A stretch of DNA of 64,000 nucleotides from Hansfordia pulvinata (lineage: Eukaryota > Ascomycota > Sordariomycetes > Xylariales), in contig BJKQ01000001.1 of NCBI GenBank assembly GCA_006538405.1, positions 62,001-126,000 of the forward strand, given 5' to 3'. A program made the position numbers and the translations under genes. Below the pieces are notes generated by a model that did no database searches, was not told the DNA's origin, and worked only from the letters and a program-made list of their open reading frames with translations. Shown piece by piece: positions 12,756 through 23,900 of the stretch (positions are counted from its first letter, which is position 1; each line of letters starts with the position of its first letter).

Positions 12756-14887
12756 ATGTCTGGTCGCAAACTCGGGGGCGGCCGCGTCCTCGGCAGCGGC
12801 AAGGGCCTTGCACCCCCGGCCCCTGCCCCTCCCGCCGTCACCGTCCAGCGCGCCACCAGCCCTCCCGCCCCCTCCGACAGCACCCTCTCCATCGGCTCCC
12901 CCGCCGCTTCGGCTTCTGCTTCGGCCTCGGTGTCCGCATCGCCCTCCCCCGGCCCCGGCCCCCTGCCCGGCTTTCCCCAGGACTTGTCCTCCGCCGTCAG
13001 CCTCAGCCTCGCCAATGGCACCCGGGATGGCCCCGCCTCCTCCACCGGCGCGGCTGGCTCTAGCAAGCTTGTTTGCCCGATATGCGAGGATGAGATGATG
13101 ACCCTGCTTCAGCTCAACCGCCATATCGACGATAATCACCAGGAACTGCCCGCCGTGGAGCAGGATGAGGTCAAGACGTGGTTTGACAAGCAGGTTCTCA
13201 AGGCCAAACGTTTTCAGCCCCTCTCGCTCATCAACCAAAAGCTGCGTGGCCTGGATGTCTTCGAGTCCAACGAAACCCTTCCGCCCCCTGCTGCCGTCTC
13301 ACCCAACCTGGCCAGCCGCCCCTATCGCCCTGGCCATGCTGCCTCCGCTTCTTACTCCGGCGTCCCATCTGCGCGGGCCTCCCCGCTGCCCGACATGCCC
13401 TTCGACCCCGACGATGTCATTACGCGATCGCACTGGCAGCGCCCCGGGCCGAACGACCCTTGCACCGACCCTGCGTGCGACAAGAGGCTGGGCGCCGTCA
13501 ACGGAAGCATCAATTGTCGCAAGTGCGGGCGCTTGTTCTGTGAAGAGCATACGATGTACCAAATGAAACTGTCTCGCTCTGCCGCCACGAGCCTGTACGT
13601 GGCTATTGGTACAGGGTTTGCGAGACGTGCTACAAATCAAGAGATGGCTACAACGACCATAATGGGTCTGTTACCGACCACACCGCTACCTTCACGGAGA
13701 TGCGTCGTCAGCGGGTAGAAAGACAGACGCTTGAGGTTTCGCGCTTGGAGAAGAGGTTGACTAGGTTGACTCAGCTGCTGGCTGGCGCCTCTGGTGATGT
13801 CCTGGCCTCGGGCAACGGTTCGGGCGGTCCAAATCTATTGGGGCCTGTGGCCTCTCTCTCAGGCCAGCGGAATCCACGCAAGGCCATTGAGCAGTCAATA
13901 GTCACCTGGGAAGATGATGCCAGCGTCTCGAGATGCCCCTTCTGCCAACAAGACTTTGGATCATGGACTTTCAGGAGGCATCACTGTCGCATATGCGGTC
14001 GTGTTGTCTGTGCTGACTCTCAGACTGCCTGTTCGACCGAGGTTGGTCTCAATGTGGCCAACCCCACCGCCAGTGCCACGGAAAAGCTTACAGTGGCGCC
14101 TTCACTCAATATCGACGTCCGCATGTGCCGGGACTGCAAATTCACAATATTCGCCAAAAGAGATTTCACAGAGTCTATTCTGCACAAACCGCCGGATCAG
14201 AAGGCCTACGAGACGCTGCGTCAGTTTCAGCGAGGTATTCAAATGCTGCTACCCAACTTTCAGAGGGCACTCATCCCCATGCAAGATGAGCGCAACCCAC
14301 CGTCACATGCGCAGATCCAAGAAGCGTCCAAATTGAGGAAGCGACTTACGGACAGCTTCACCAAATACGACACCGCAGCGAAGAGATTGCGTGATCTGAG
14401 GACAGACAGCCCGACCCAAAAGCAGCTTCAGAAGGCCATTTACATGGCGGGCTCCTCGTTTCTTCACATGCACATGCTGCCCCTGAAGAACCTCCCTCGT
14501 TTACTCAAGCCCAGCGGCGCCACGAGTCCTACTGCGAGGGGACGTTATCTCACCCCACACGGCCAGTACACAGCCAGCCCGCTGCGCAATGGGGACGCTG
14601 CTGAGACGGCCAGCCAGGCTAGTGAAACGAGCACCGTCGTATCCGCGCTCGAGACGGAAGAGAAGGACCTGCGGGAGAGACTGGTCGTTCTCGAGGAACA
14701 GCGCTACATGGTCAAAGATATGATAGCAAGCTCCCAGGGCGCCAGACGCTTCGAGGAAGTAAGCGCCTTGACTCGCAATGTCGAGGAGCTGGACAAGGAG
14801 ATCGACAGCATCACGAATCAAGTATCGGGCGTAGAGAGCAAGTGGAAGGATCTTTATGCCAACGGCAACCCCAATGGCATCGCCTGA
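12756..14887 (+). CDS. PEP7: Pep7/Vac1-type FYVE endosomal tether (one apparent frameshift)
   Basis: Start ATG at 12756. The reading frame shifts once near 13584; allowing one missing base gives 710 aa. The family tethers Golgi-derived vesicles to endosomes by binding PI3P, Rab5 GTPases and the Vps45/SNARE machinery in vacuolar sorting. Visible features: a Ser/Pro/Ala-rich N-terminus; a C2H2 finger (CPICEDEMM, residues about 107-128); a divergent first FYVE-like finger beginning CTDPACDKR and ending RVCETCY (about 235-290); a canonical second FYVE finger with RRHHCRICGRVVC (about 393-460); and C-terminal heptad-rich helices (about 630-705) typical of the Rab-binding part. The break falls inside the first finger, between its sixth and seventh cysteines, at a GCCGCC where GCCCGCC restores the frame. 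Both halves are fully conserved, so an assembly indel is far likelier than loss of function. Confidence 0.88.
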
Positions 14888-15467
14888 TTGCACGTCAGAG
14901 GGGCACTGGCATCACATGCAAGCCAGCTACGCTCTGAGTTGGCCCGGGAACTACCGTGGAAGCGAGAGGTCGAAGCAGATCTATCATTATAGCATTGCGT
15001 GGCGTTGGGATATTAGTCGGCCATGCCATTCCACAGCGCTCATGTCGGACAAGGCATCGGCTCGGCGCAGCATTTGGTTCATACAAGCGTCCTGTTTTTC
15101 TCGTCTTTTGTGTCTTGATCTCATCATATCACTTACACTTGAAGTATCCGTCCCAAACCTCCGCACCTCCGTGCCTACGCTGCAAACTGTCTGTCTGTAC
15201 CTACCGTTCTGATGGATTAATTTAGTAAATAACAACTGCCTGCCTTCACTCTGAGTCCGAACGCGGACATCGCGATATGTAAAAGAACATGTGCTCGCTC
15301 AAGCCAGGGCCCGGATGAGCGTTCATCGGAGCAAATCCAAGTATATCCACTGCTCATTGGATCCCAGCTTTACGCCACGATTACCATGAAACCGCATGGC
15401 ATTAGACTTGTGTGTGTTGATCGGCAATAGGCGTGATCTTTGCCCCATGCCTGCTTCTGCTGATGGT
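14888..15467. other. Convergent intergenic region
   Basis: These 580 bp lie between the converging PEP7 and 2EXR genes. Nothing coding is supported; presumably two 3' untranslated regions. Confidence 0.5.
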
Positions 15468-16761
15468 TTACTTTGGCCTTTTAGGCGACCGCATCATCGC
15501 CGACTGCAGATAGCGCTCACGGATATTGTTGCGCTCCGGCCACACCTTTACCAGAAGGTAATCGAACGGTACGTGAACGGAGGGCACCGAGGCCGGTGGC
15601 GAGCGGTCTTCCTTGCGCCCCGGAACGGCCAGGTAGGAGTCACCAAAACGGTCGTGATACAAGGAGCTCTCGCGATCATCAGTTAACTCGTCAAGTGCTC
15701 GATCACCCAGCTCGCGGGTGCGGGCATCTATCATAAGGAAAGGAGGTTCCTTGGTGATGTCGACGTCTTTTTCGGCAGAGAACCACTCGCTGTCGGGGGT
15801 TTGTCCGGGAGGGACATCGCCGAGGGAGCTTGGACCCTGGAAGACATCGGCGACCGTGCTGATCGCCGGCGGGCTGCCCCTGGCCACATTAAAACAGATG
15901 CGATGACAAAGCGGCGATCCGATGAGATTTGGTACCAGTTTCGGATCGTAGGACCAGCCTATCTCCTCATCGTTATCGTCCTCTTGCTCGCTCAGACTCC
16001 CATCCGACACACCATTTTGGCGTTCGCGGGCCGAATGTTGACTCTCAGGGCTTGTGTCTTCCTCTCCATCTGAATGGCGAAGAAAGCGGCCAACGTGCAT
16101 GGCCCCGTCTTCGGCAAACTCGTGATCTGGGGCCGTGTCGATGAACCCATCTATAACCCCATCACCTCTCACATGCTCTGATGATTCCTCGTGGACGAGA
16201 TTGAAGCTGCAGTTCTCGAGAGAGAGGCTGATGATATCTTGAACATGGACCCTTACACTTCGCCGTACCTTGGGCTCTTCCGTAAGTGGCGAGTTTTGGA
16301 GAGTGACGAGGTTGCAGGGGTGCGTGTCCGCAGCTGCTCGTCGCCGGCGCGAACCGTCAGGCCCCGGGCGGGGCGGGTGAGGAGCACGACAGCGGTGTGG
16401 TCTGTACGGATAGCGCATACGGAGCGGGCCTCGCGACAAACGCGACGCAGGCACAATTCGCGAGCTACCCAGGCGGAGGGATCGTAGCGAGAGACGGCGT
16501 CGTCGTCGTCGACAATGTCGAGACGGCGCAGGTCGAGGTAGAGCCAGGCGGGCGATTCACTGCGGTTGGCTCTATGATGATCGTTGGGGAAGGCGTGCAC
16601 GTTGAAGAAGTTGATGCCAGCACCGGGAGCAGGAAGGGCGGCGAGGTAGATCTGATGGCGGATCTCGGGGGCAGTTCGCGGAAGAGGGGAAATTGCGGAG
16701 GCGGGAATACCGAAGAGGAGGTGGTGGTGGAGGAGACGGAGGAAGTGTCGTCAGAGTCCAT
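15468..16761 (-). CDS. 2EXR-domain protein (two apparent frameshifts)
   Basis: Read from ATG at 16761 on the minus strand. Two one-base insertions are needed, giving 431 aa. The first is in the C run encoding ELPPEIR near 16665, the second in the ACCCC run near 16321. The region after the first break opens FPLFRELPPEIRHQIY-like and continues with PAWLYLDLRRLDIV and VCREARSVCAIRT. This is the 2EXR family, a domain very common in Pezizomycotina whose biochemical role is unknown. The C-terminal half is acidic and low in complexity (a Glu/Asp/Ser-rich stretch with EQEDDNDEE) and ends in a basic tail. It is convergent with PEP7 and divergent from the kinetochore gene. Because both domain halves are well conserved, I treat it as one intact gene with sequence errors; a pseudogene is the alternative. 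Confidence 0.72.
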
Positions 16762-17696
16762 GCCTGCCTCAACGCCACATGCAGCTGGGTCGGATGGTAG
16801 CGATGGGCTGCGAGGGCCAAAAGAGGCCCAGCACCGAGATTTCGGCTTTGGGTGTCTCAGAGCGAAGTGGAGTTGGATCGTGGATTGGCGCCGTGATGAT
16901 GCGGTGACGGCGAAGTTGCTTGTATTTTTGACAGTGGTCCAGTCAAATATGTGAGCGGCACCAGACCAATCGCTCTCTTCTATTCGGGTGAGAGATGAGA
17001 CGGCAGCGCAATGTTGTGATGGCTACTGTTTGGCCGGGAGGAAAGATGACGTCGGTGGGCGTCGGCCTCGAGGGACCTGTACTCGTAGTGTACTGTAAGT
17101 CGCCGCCCCGCGCTGACTGCGCCTGCCCTGGTGATCCATGTACATCCGATTTAAGTGCCAGGGGCTCGAGCGGCGCCTGCACCCGCCCCTGGATCAAGTT
17201 CCATCTTTCACTCGTACGGGTACACAAAGTGCCCTAGGTCAACCGCATTAAGCCACTACCGAGCGAGCGTTCAAAGTACCTAACCTACGCGTAGATGTAC
17301 TCAGCATCTAACCCCCGCGACTTTCCCCGCGACGCGTCGAACCGCCCGCGTCTCTCGAGCCGTTCTTCATCCCATGATTCGATTCTTGTTGATCGCTCGC
17401 GTCGTCGTGGTCCCGCACCTTTCACGCATGGTGGCTGTTAATCAGACTGCCTCTGCGCAACTTGTCTAAACCCCTATCAGTATTCAGCGCATTTGCGCGC
17501 GACTCCAATCGCGAGGACCCGTGACAGCGATCTTCGTCCGCGGCCTCCCGATCTTGTCATCCCCGATGCCCTGTCCAGTCCGTCGTCTCAATCCGAACAC
17601 CATTACCAGCATCGCCACATAGATTCTCGCCGACCGGGCGCCCCGCCGGGCCATATTTCTGGCTCCTAAACCCCGACGCTCGCTTTCCCCCTCGAC
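16762..17696. other. Divergent intergenic region 2EXR/Fta1-like
   Basis: No gene is supported in these 935 bp. They hold the divergent promoters of the two flanking genes. No TATA-like or other specific site is clear. Confidence 0.45.
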
Positions 17697-19067
17697 ATGC
17701 CTCCCGAACGACGCCCACGTCCCTCTCCGCCTCCGTCCCCTCCTCCTCGATCTGCATCTCCCGCGAACAGGGAACAGAATTCGGCCGACGAACATGACGA
17801 GTCCATGCAGGACCCCGACGCCGAGACGGCCTCCCTCTTCAACACGACTTTCTCGTCCTACAGCTGCTCCCCACTGCACATAGGCAAACAGGGTCTTGGC
17901 CAGGACCGCCTCGTTCTTCTGTGCCACCGCTTACGCGATCTGCTCGTTGGCGATGTTGTCCGAGGCGTACAGATTGGGGGACTGGAGTCCGATGCCACGC
18001 TGGGCAGGGCTGGCGCGCTCGAGGGCCTCGAGTGGCGATGGGTCTCCCTCGACGCCCTCCTCGGCGGGAAAGACCCCCGTCTAGACCGCCGCGAAAGCAG
18101 TCTAGAGCTTGGAAGCGACTCGGCCGCGCCCAGTGGGAGGCAGCCGCGCCAGTGTCTCTATTTGGAACTGTCCTACGAACACGCCCATTTCAATGCCATC
18201 CTACTACCTGCCACGGCAGCTTCGACCCGATCAGTCTCTTCGACCAAGACTCTCCCGTGGACTGTCGATCAAAGCTCAACAACTGGCCCGACTCGCAATG
18301 CCTTCATCAGGCTACCACTGCTTCTACTGCGGATGCCTACACCTCTGAGAGCAGTCATTTTTGAATTTCTATCAAGCACTTTCGATTGCCGCGTCAGTCC
18401 GCTCCGTCTCGGCACTAAGTCCCTTGTGTATTCTTGGGAGCACTGGATCGCAGAGAGCGCCATCGCCGGTCGTCGAAGAGCACGGAAGGACGTGACGGTG
18501 ACCCTTGGGTTCCACCTGGAGGCCACACCTCAAGACCCATCTACGGACTCATCTGAAACATCAATTCAACGGGGTCTCAAGTCGCTCGATATCATGATAC
18601 CGGCCGAGGAGGTGAAAAGGCTGGTCGACGTTGGACAAAAGATGGCAGACGGCGCGCCACGTAATCAGAATCCGAGTCGCTTCAAGGTTGAAAACGATAC
18701 TGACAGACAACTACGACGCAAACTAGCCGGCGACAGAGACGAAGAGGGCTGGGTGTGGCTTGATCAAACGGCAGGCTCGTCACAGGATCCCATTGCCGAG
18801 CTTCCATTCACCCATGCTCTCGCGACATACATAGATGGCCACCTGGCGTTGGATGTTTTCCACCCAGGCGTTCGCATCTTAAAAATCGCTTGTGAGGGGT
18901 TCGCCATGTCAGAGAACAAGATCAAACTCTTCACACCGGGTCAGGGGGACATTGGCCGCCGCGCAGCTGCCTACAGGATTGTCGAAGAGTTGGTTGGCAA
19001 GGCCACAGGCACTGGTTGGAGCGAAGATGCCGTATTCATGGCCCAACTTGCAACCACTTCCGGGTGA
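17697..19067 (+). CDS. CENP-L / Fta1-like inner kinetochore protein
   Basis: A single uninterrupted ORF of 456 aa starts at the first ATG after a CT-rich leader. The N-terminus is Pro/Ser/Arg-rich and disordered. The diagnostic block follows near residues 46-105: FNTTFSSYSCSPLHIGKQ, then RLRDLLVGDVVRGVQIG and TLGRAGALEGLEWRW. From memory of the family this matches fungal Sim4-complex subunit Fta1, the CENP-L equivalent, which pairs with CENP-N at centromeric chromatin in the constitutive centromere-associated network. The C-terminal part (AGRRRARKDVTVTLGF, TPGQGDIGRRAAAYRIVEEL) is also consistent. No introns and no frameshift are needed. Functional assignment rests on sequence resemblance only. 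Confidence 0.8.
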   Translation: MPPERRPRPSPPPSPPPRSASPANREQNSADEHDESMQDPDAETASLFNTTFSSYSCSPLHIGKQGLGQDRLVLLCHRLRDLLVGDVVRGVQIGGLESDATLGRAGALEGLEWRWVSLDALLGGKDPRLDRRESSLELGSDSAAPSGRQPRQCLYLELSYEHAHFNAILLPATAASTRSVSSTKTLPWTVDQSSTTGPTRNAFIRLPLLLLRMPTPLRAVIFEFLSSTFDCRVSPLRLGTKSLVYSWEHWIAESAIAGRRRARKDVTVTLGFHLEATPQDPSTDSSETSIQRGLKSLDIMIPAEEVKRLVDVGQKMADGAPRNQNPSRFKVENDTDRQLRRKLAGDRDEEGWVWLDQTAGSSQDPIAELPFTHALATYIDGHLALDVFHPGVRILKIACEGFAMSENKIKLFTPGQGDIGRRAAAYRIVEELVGKATGTGWSEDAVFMAQLATTSG

Positions 19068-20974
19068 GAAGAAGGAGCGCCACGTGGAAATGGGTGGGAC
19101 GATGCCAGGGCTGTGGTGGGCTGGGTAGACCTGCGACGACAGAACCCCCCGGCCTGTTATAGTCCCATGGCCGTGTCTACACCGTATCAGTGGACAGTTA
19201 CAGCGACGATACCCTTTGAATTCGAGAGACATGAAAACCACGCGCGGTGCTGAAGAACTTCGACAGCATTTGGTTTTGGGCTTGCCAATGTGACAGACCA
19301 AGAGTCTCCTTCCACTTACGGCGAAGATCGACGTTACTGAGCGGCGCAAGGAGGCACAGTCGGGGGTACGGCCATGCTGTGGTAGGAGATTCAATCAAGT
19401 AATGGGTAATACGACCAGTCGGGCCACCCGCGTGGGGAGCGCGGGGCTAGACACCTGCTCTGGCAACACCCGGCGCTGGTCGGATGCTCTCATCCGTCTC
19501 CGTCGCCAGTGTGCTGGACCGAGAGATTACAAAGGCAGACCTGGACAGGGCTTAGCTGCGAGTCCCACGGCGGCATGGCCATCACGGAATTGTACGGATG
19601 GGTGCCACTCTTTGGCCGACATGCGTGTATCCCACCCTGGCGTACCTCGAAGACACCAGATGAGGGTGTGCACGCACTGCGCTACGAGTACAGAGCCGGA
19701 GACGCTGGGCCAACCAAAACGATGCTTCCAGGCGGCCGAGAGATCCATCCAGAAGAAACCGCCACAGCCAGGAACCTTACCAATCGTACCGCCATGCCCG
19801 AGGAGCGATTAGCAGGGTTTTCGTTTCTTATTATGGCGAACGTCCGCCTCGTGGGGGCTGCATGGCATGGTCTCGTATAAAGCCGCTGGCGAGGGCACCA
19901 CGCCCCCCAACCGAGATCGGCAGACTTGGGCTGCGCCAAGGATGGCCGGACGCTCGATGGGCTGCTTCGTGGAGGTGTCGGCGAATTATCTTATCAGATC
20001 CGAGCAGCGCCGAATCTGTGCTCCACTTGGCCTCGGGCGCCTTGATTAAAACCGCATAATGCAGCCAGGGTATGGGGTTCCTGCCTGCACCTGCACATCC
20101 CGAATCCCCCCCTGCTCGACTTTTTCTCTTTCGGTCGACCGCGCCGGCCCAGGCTGCTGGTCTGACATGCAAGCATCCCTATATCGTATGTGGGCGAGCC
20201 TTGGGAGGTGAACATGGCGACGACCCAAAACAGCCCTCGGCACGCGGAAATTGCCGCGGGGCTGCTTCTGGCGACACGGAGGCGCGACGCCGTTGGGGCC
20301 CCGTCGAACAAGCCGCCTTGTCGGACCACTCCGGGCCATGTGAAGTAACGCAAAGAACCGCCACCATGCCCATGGTCCATCTGCCGCTGCTTCTCCAGGG
20401 CCTTGTACCGGCGCCTGTGGGGGGTTTGGCCCTTGGGCCGGCGCGCCGCCAGTCGGTGGGCTGCCTGCCGTGCGAATTTGCTCCAGTCGTTTAGAGTTAT
20501 CAGATCCGCACCTAGCGAGATAACTGTCACATCGCCTACTCGGGGCCCACTTGGGCCCTTCCATGACACACGAATAGCCTGCTCGGTGCGGCGTGGATCT
20601 GCTCTAGGCGGCGCACAACCGCGCACCGATGCCAGCTCCAGCTACATCGCGGAGAGAAAATCGTCCGAGCCGTCGGGTGGCCGCCTCTGGGCCCAGTGAG
20701 TGCCGCTGTCGGACCTGACCTGTGTGCCCAGGTGGACACAAAGCCATACATCTAGGAACCGGCGCCGAGGGTTGGGGGCGTGTCTCGCGTGCCGCGTGCC
20801 ACAGTCAGGTGCAGGGTCTTCTTCGCCTCTATTATATGTCCCTGAAGTCCCCCCAAGCCCATGTTTTCCGGCATCTCGAACCTTGCCCACAGTCTGCAGT
20901 ACCTGCATGCTGCATATTGGCGTAGGGAACCGCCCAAGCCCCACCAGGACGTCAGATGTGAAGCTGTCACCACC
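19068..20974. other. Intergenic region upstream of the NRPS
   Basis: Several open frames of 60-210 codons overlap on both strands, but none shows a domain, signal peptide or intron pattern I can support. A TATA-like ATTATATG lies at 20831-20838, about 140 bp before the NRPS start. Confidence 0.45.
20831..20838 (+). promoter_or_regulatory. Possible TATA element of the NRPS gene
   Basis: An AT-rich ATTATATG stands out in GC-rich flanking sequence about 140 bp before the favoured NRPS start codon. The same spacing is seen for several secreted-protein genes in this window. Assignment is by position only. Confidence 0.3.
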
Positions 20975-23900
20975 ATGGAGCCGCAATCCCGAGACATTGT
21001 CCCTTCGCAAGAGGCCCCGACGGACCAGCACGACATGGCCAAGGCGGGGTTGAAGTCGCCGCACACGGACGTTGCGGCATCAGAGAGCACCCTTTCGACG
21101 CCACCGACCGAGTTTGAGATCGAACCCCTGGCGGCTGAGCAACTTGAACAGATTTGGGACTGGAATACCCCGCCGGCGCCGATCTTGACGACCCTGATGC
21201 ACGACGTCGTGGCGGAGCAGGCCCGGAGGACCCCCCAGAAGGCCGCGATCGAATCTTGGGACGGCATATTCACATACAACGAAATCGACACCTACTCGAC
21301 CTTGCTGGCGGAGCACCTAGGCCACCTGGGTGTCAGCACTGGGAGCAATGTTCCCCTCTGTTTTGAAAAGTCGAAATGGACGTCTGTAGCCGTCCTCGCG
21401 ATCATGAAAGCTGGCGGGACCTTTGCCTTGATGGACCCGAACCAGCCCGAAGGTCGGCTCAGGACGATCGTCGAGCAGACGGGCGCGGCTGTCGTTGTCA
21501 CCTCTGCTCTGCAGGAGGACCTTGGGATGCGCATCGCTCCGGCCGCGAGCCGGGTTACACTTTGCGAGCCAAATCTGACAACATTCACGACGGGATTCTC
21601 TTTGCCGACAATCCCTCCCGAGACCAACCTTTACATCCAATTCACGTCTGGCAGCACTGGCAAGCCCAAGGGTGTCCTGGTATCGCACGGCAACTACACC
21701 AGCGGCGCCGTTCCTCGACTGGACGCTGTCGGATACCAGTCCCACTCCCGAGTCCTTGACTTTGCCTCGTACGCCTTTGATGTTTCCATCGACTGCATGC
21801 TCTGCACGCTGGCAGCCGGGGGTGCCTTGTGCATTCCGTCCGACGAAGACCGCGTCAACAACCTGAGTGGCGCCATCCGCAAGCTGGGCGTCAACATGGC
21901 ACACATGACCCCGTCAGTTGCCCGGGTCCTGGACTCGGACATCATACCGTCACTCGAGGTCCTCGGTCTCGGTGGTGAGGCCATCTCCGGCGGCGATGCT
22001 TCGAGGTGGAGCCAGACCACCAAGGTCGTCAACGCCTACGGCCCTTCAGAGTGCACAGTGGGCTGCACTGTCAACAGTGATGTCGGCGCAGAGCGCGAGA
22101 AGGCCAACATCACCATCGGCAGAGGGGTCGGTGCTTCCATCTGGATAGTCGACCCAGCAGACCACAACAAGATCGTCCCTCCCGGCGACGTCGGCGAGCT
22201 TCTCGTGGAGGGTCCGATCGTCGGGCCTGGATATTTGAACGAACCCGAGAAAACCGCACAGGCTTTCGTCACAGACCCCAAATTCCTCGTCAGCGGCAGC
22301 AGACGGCACGCAGGTCGCAAGGGAAGACTGTATAAGACGGGCGATCTTGGCAGATTCGACACTGACGGCACCATCGTCTTTGCTGGGAGAAACGACCAGC
22401 AGGTCAAGCTTCGCGGCCAACGAGTCGAGCTGGCTGAGATCGAGCACCACATGAGAAACAATCTTCCTCCGGAGACGCGAGTTGCGGCAGAAGTCATCAA
22501 GCCGAGCGGAACCTCCAGCGAGCCCACTCTCGTGGCATTTGTTTCTGAAAGAGCTGGCCTAGTCTCAGAGGAAGCCAACCTGCTCGGATCTCTCTCTACA
22601 ACTACCAAGGACTCACTGTCTCGCATCAACGGTTCTCTCTCGGAGCACTTGCCCATTTACATGGTCCCTGCCGCCTACATCCCGTTGTGCTCCATGCCTC
22701 TCTTGGTATCCGCCAAGACGGATCGAAAGCGTTTGAGAGAACTCGGCTCTTCTCTGGATCGCAAGGCTATTGCCGGCTTCGCGTCCCAGTTTGTACAACA
22801 GAGAGCTCCTTCGTCAGAGACCGAGATCAGACTGGCATCCTTATGGTCTCGTGTGCTGGGAGTCGACTCGGACGTCATGGCGACCGACAGCTTCTTTGCT
22901 TCTGGCGGCGACTCGCTTCAGGCCATGAAGCTTGTCGCTGCTGCTCGTACGGCTGGATTCGCGCTGTCGGTGAGCGACATATTTCTGCATCCTACCCTGT
23001 CCGACATGGCCCTTGTTTCGAAGCCCATCTCTGGGAGCGAGAACGAAGCAGTGGCCCCTTTCTCCCTGCTCAACAGTACATGGGAGGCGCCCGCTGCACA
23101 GGATGAGTGCGCCAGACTATGCGGAGTAGACTCGTCGCGCATCCGGGATATCTACCCTTGCACGCCGCTGCAGGAGGGTCTGATGGCCCTCTCTGCCAAG
23201 GTCAGTGAGGCCTACGTGGCGCAGCGCGTCGTCGAGATCTCCGACACACAAAAGGCTCAGGCTCTTCTGGGAGCATTCGAAATCGCGTCCCGCGACTGCC
23301 CTATCTTACGCACTCGCATTGTCCAAGTGCCCGGCAAAGGACTTCAGCAGGTCGTTATTGAAGGCGACTTTGAGGCGGCTACGCTCGACAGAGGCAACCT
23401 CAAGGATTACTTGAAGCGAGACCGCGATCAGTTGATGGGATTGAGAACGGCCCTCGTGCGCTACGCCATTGTTCTCGACGAGGAGGCAACCGGTAAGAGC
23501 TACTTCGTCCTGACCATGCATCACGCCCTGTACGACGGATGGGCAATGCCACTCATCGTCGACCGCGTCAACAGGGCGTACCGGGGTCTGGATACCGCCC
23601 GCGCGGCCGATTTCCGGAACTTCATCCACTACCTGGAGACGACCGACCGGGCCTCCTCGGAGGCGTACTGGAGAGAGCGGCTCGAGGGCGCGTCGGGGGA
23701 GCAATTCCCGGCCCTGCCGTACAAGGGGTACCAGCAAAAGGCCGACTCTCTCCTCGAGCATTACGTGCAGACGGCGAAACCGGGTGCAGCCTCTACCATG
23801 GCCACGGCCATCCGCGGGGCCTGGGCGTTGCTCGTGTCCAGATACACCTCCTACACCGACATTGTCTTTGGCGAGACCCTGACAGGCAGAAACGCGCCGA

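Noticed and set aside
13593..13620. A 20-nt GT-AG segment in PEP7 that would restore frame
   Set aside because: Far below the minimum fungal intron length and would delete conserved finger residues; a missing base fits better.
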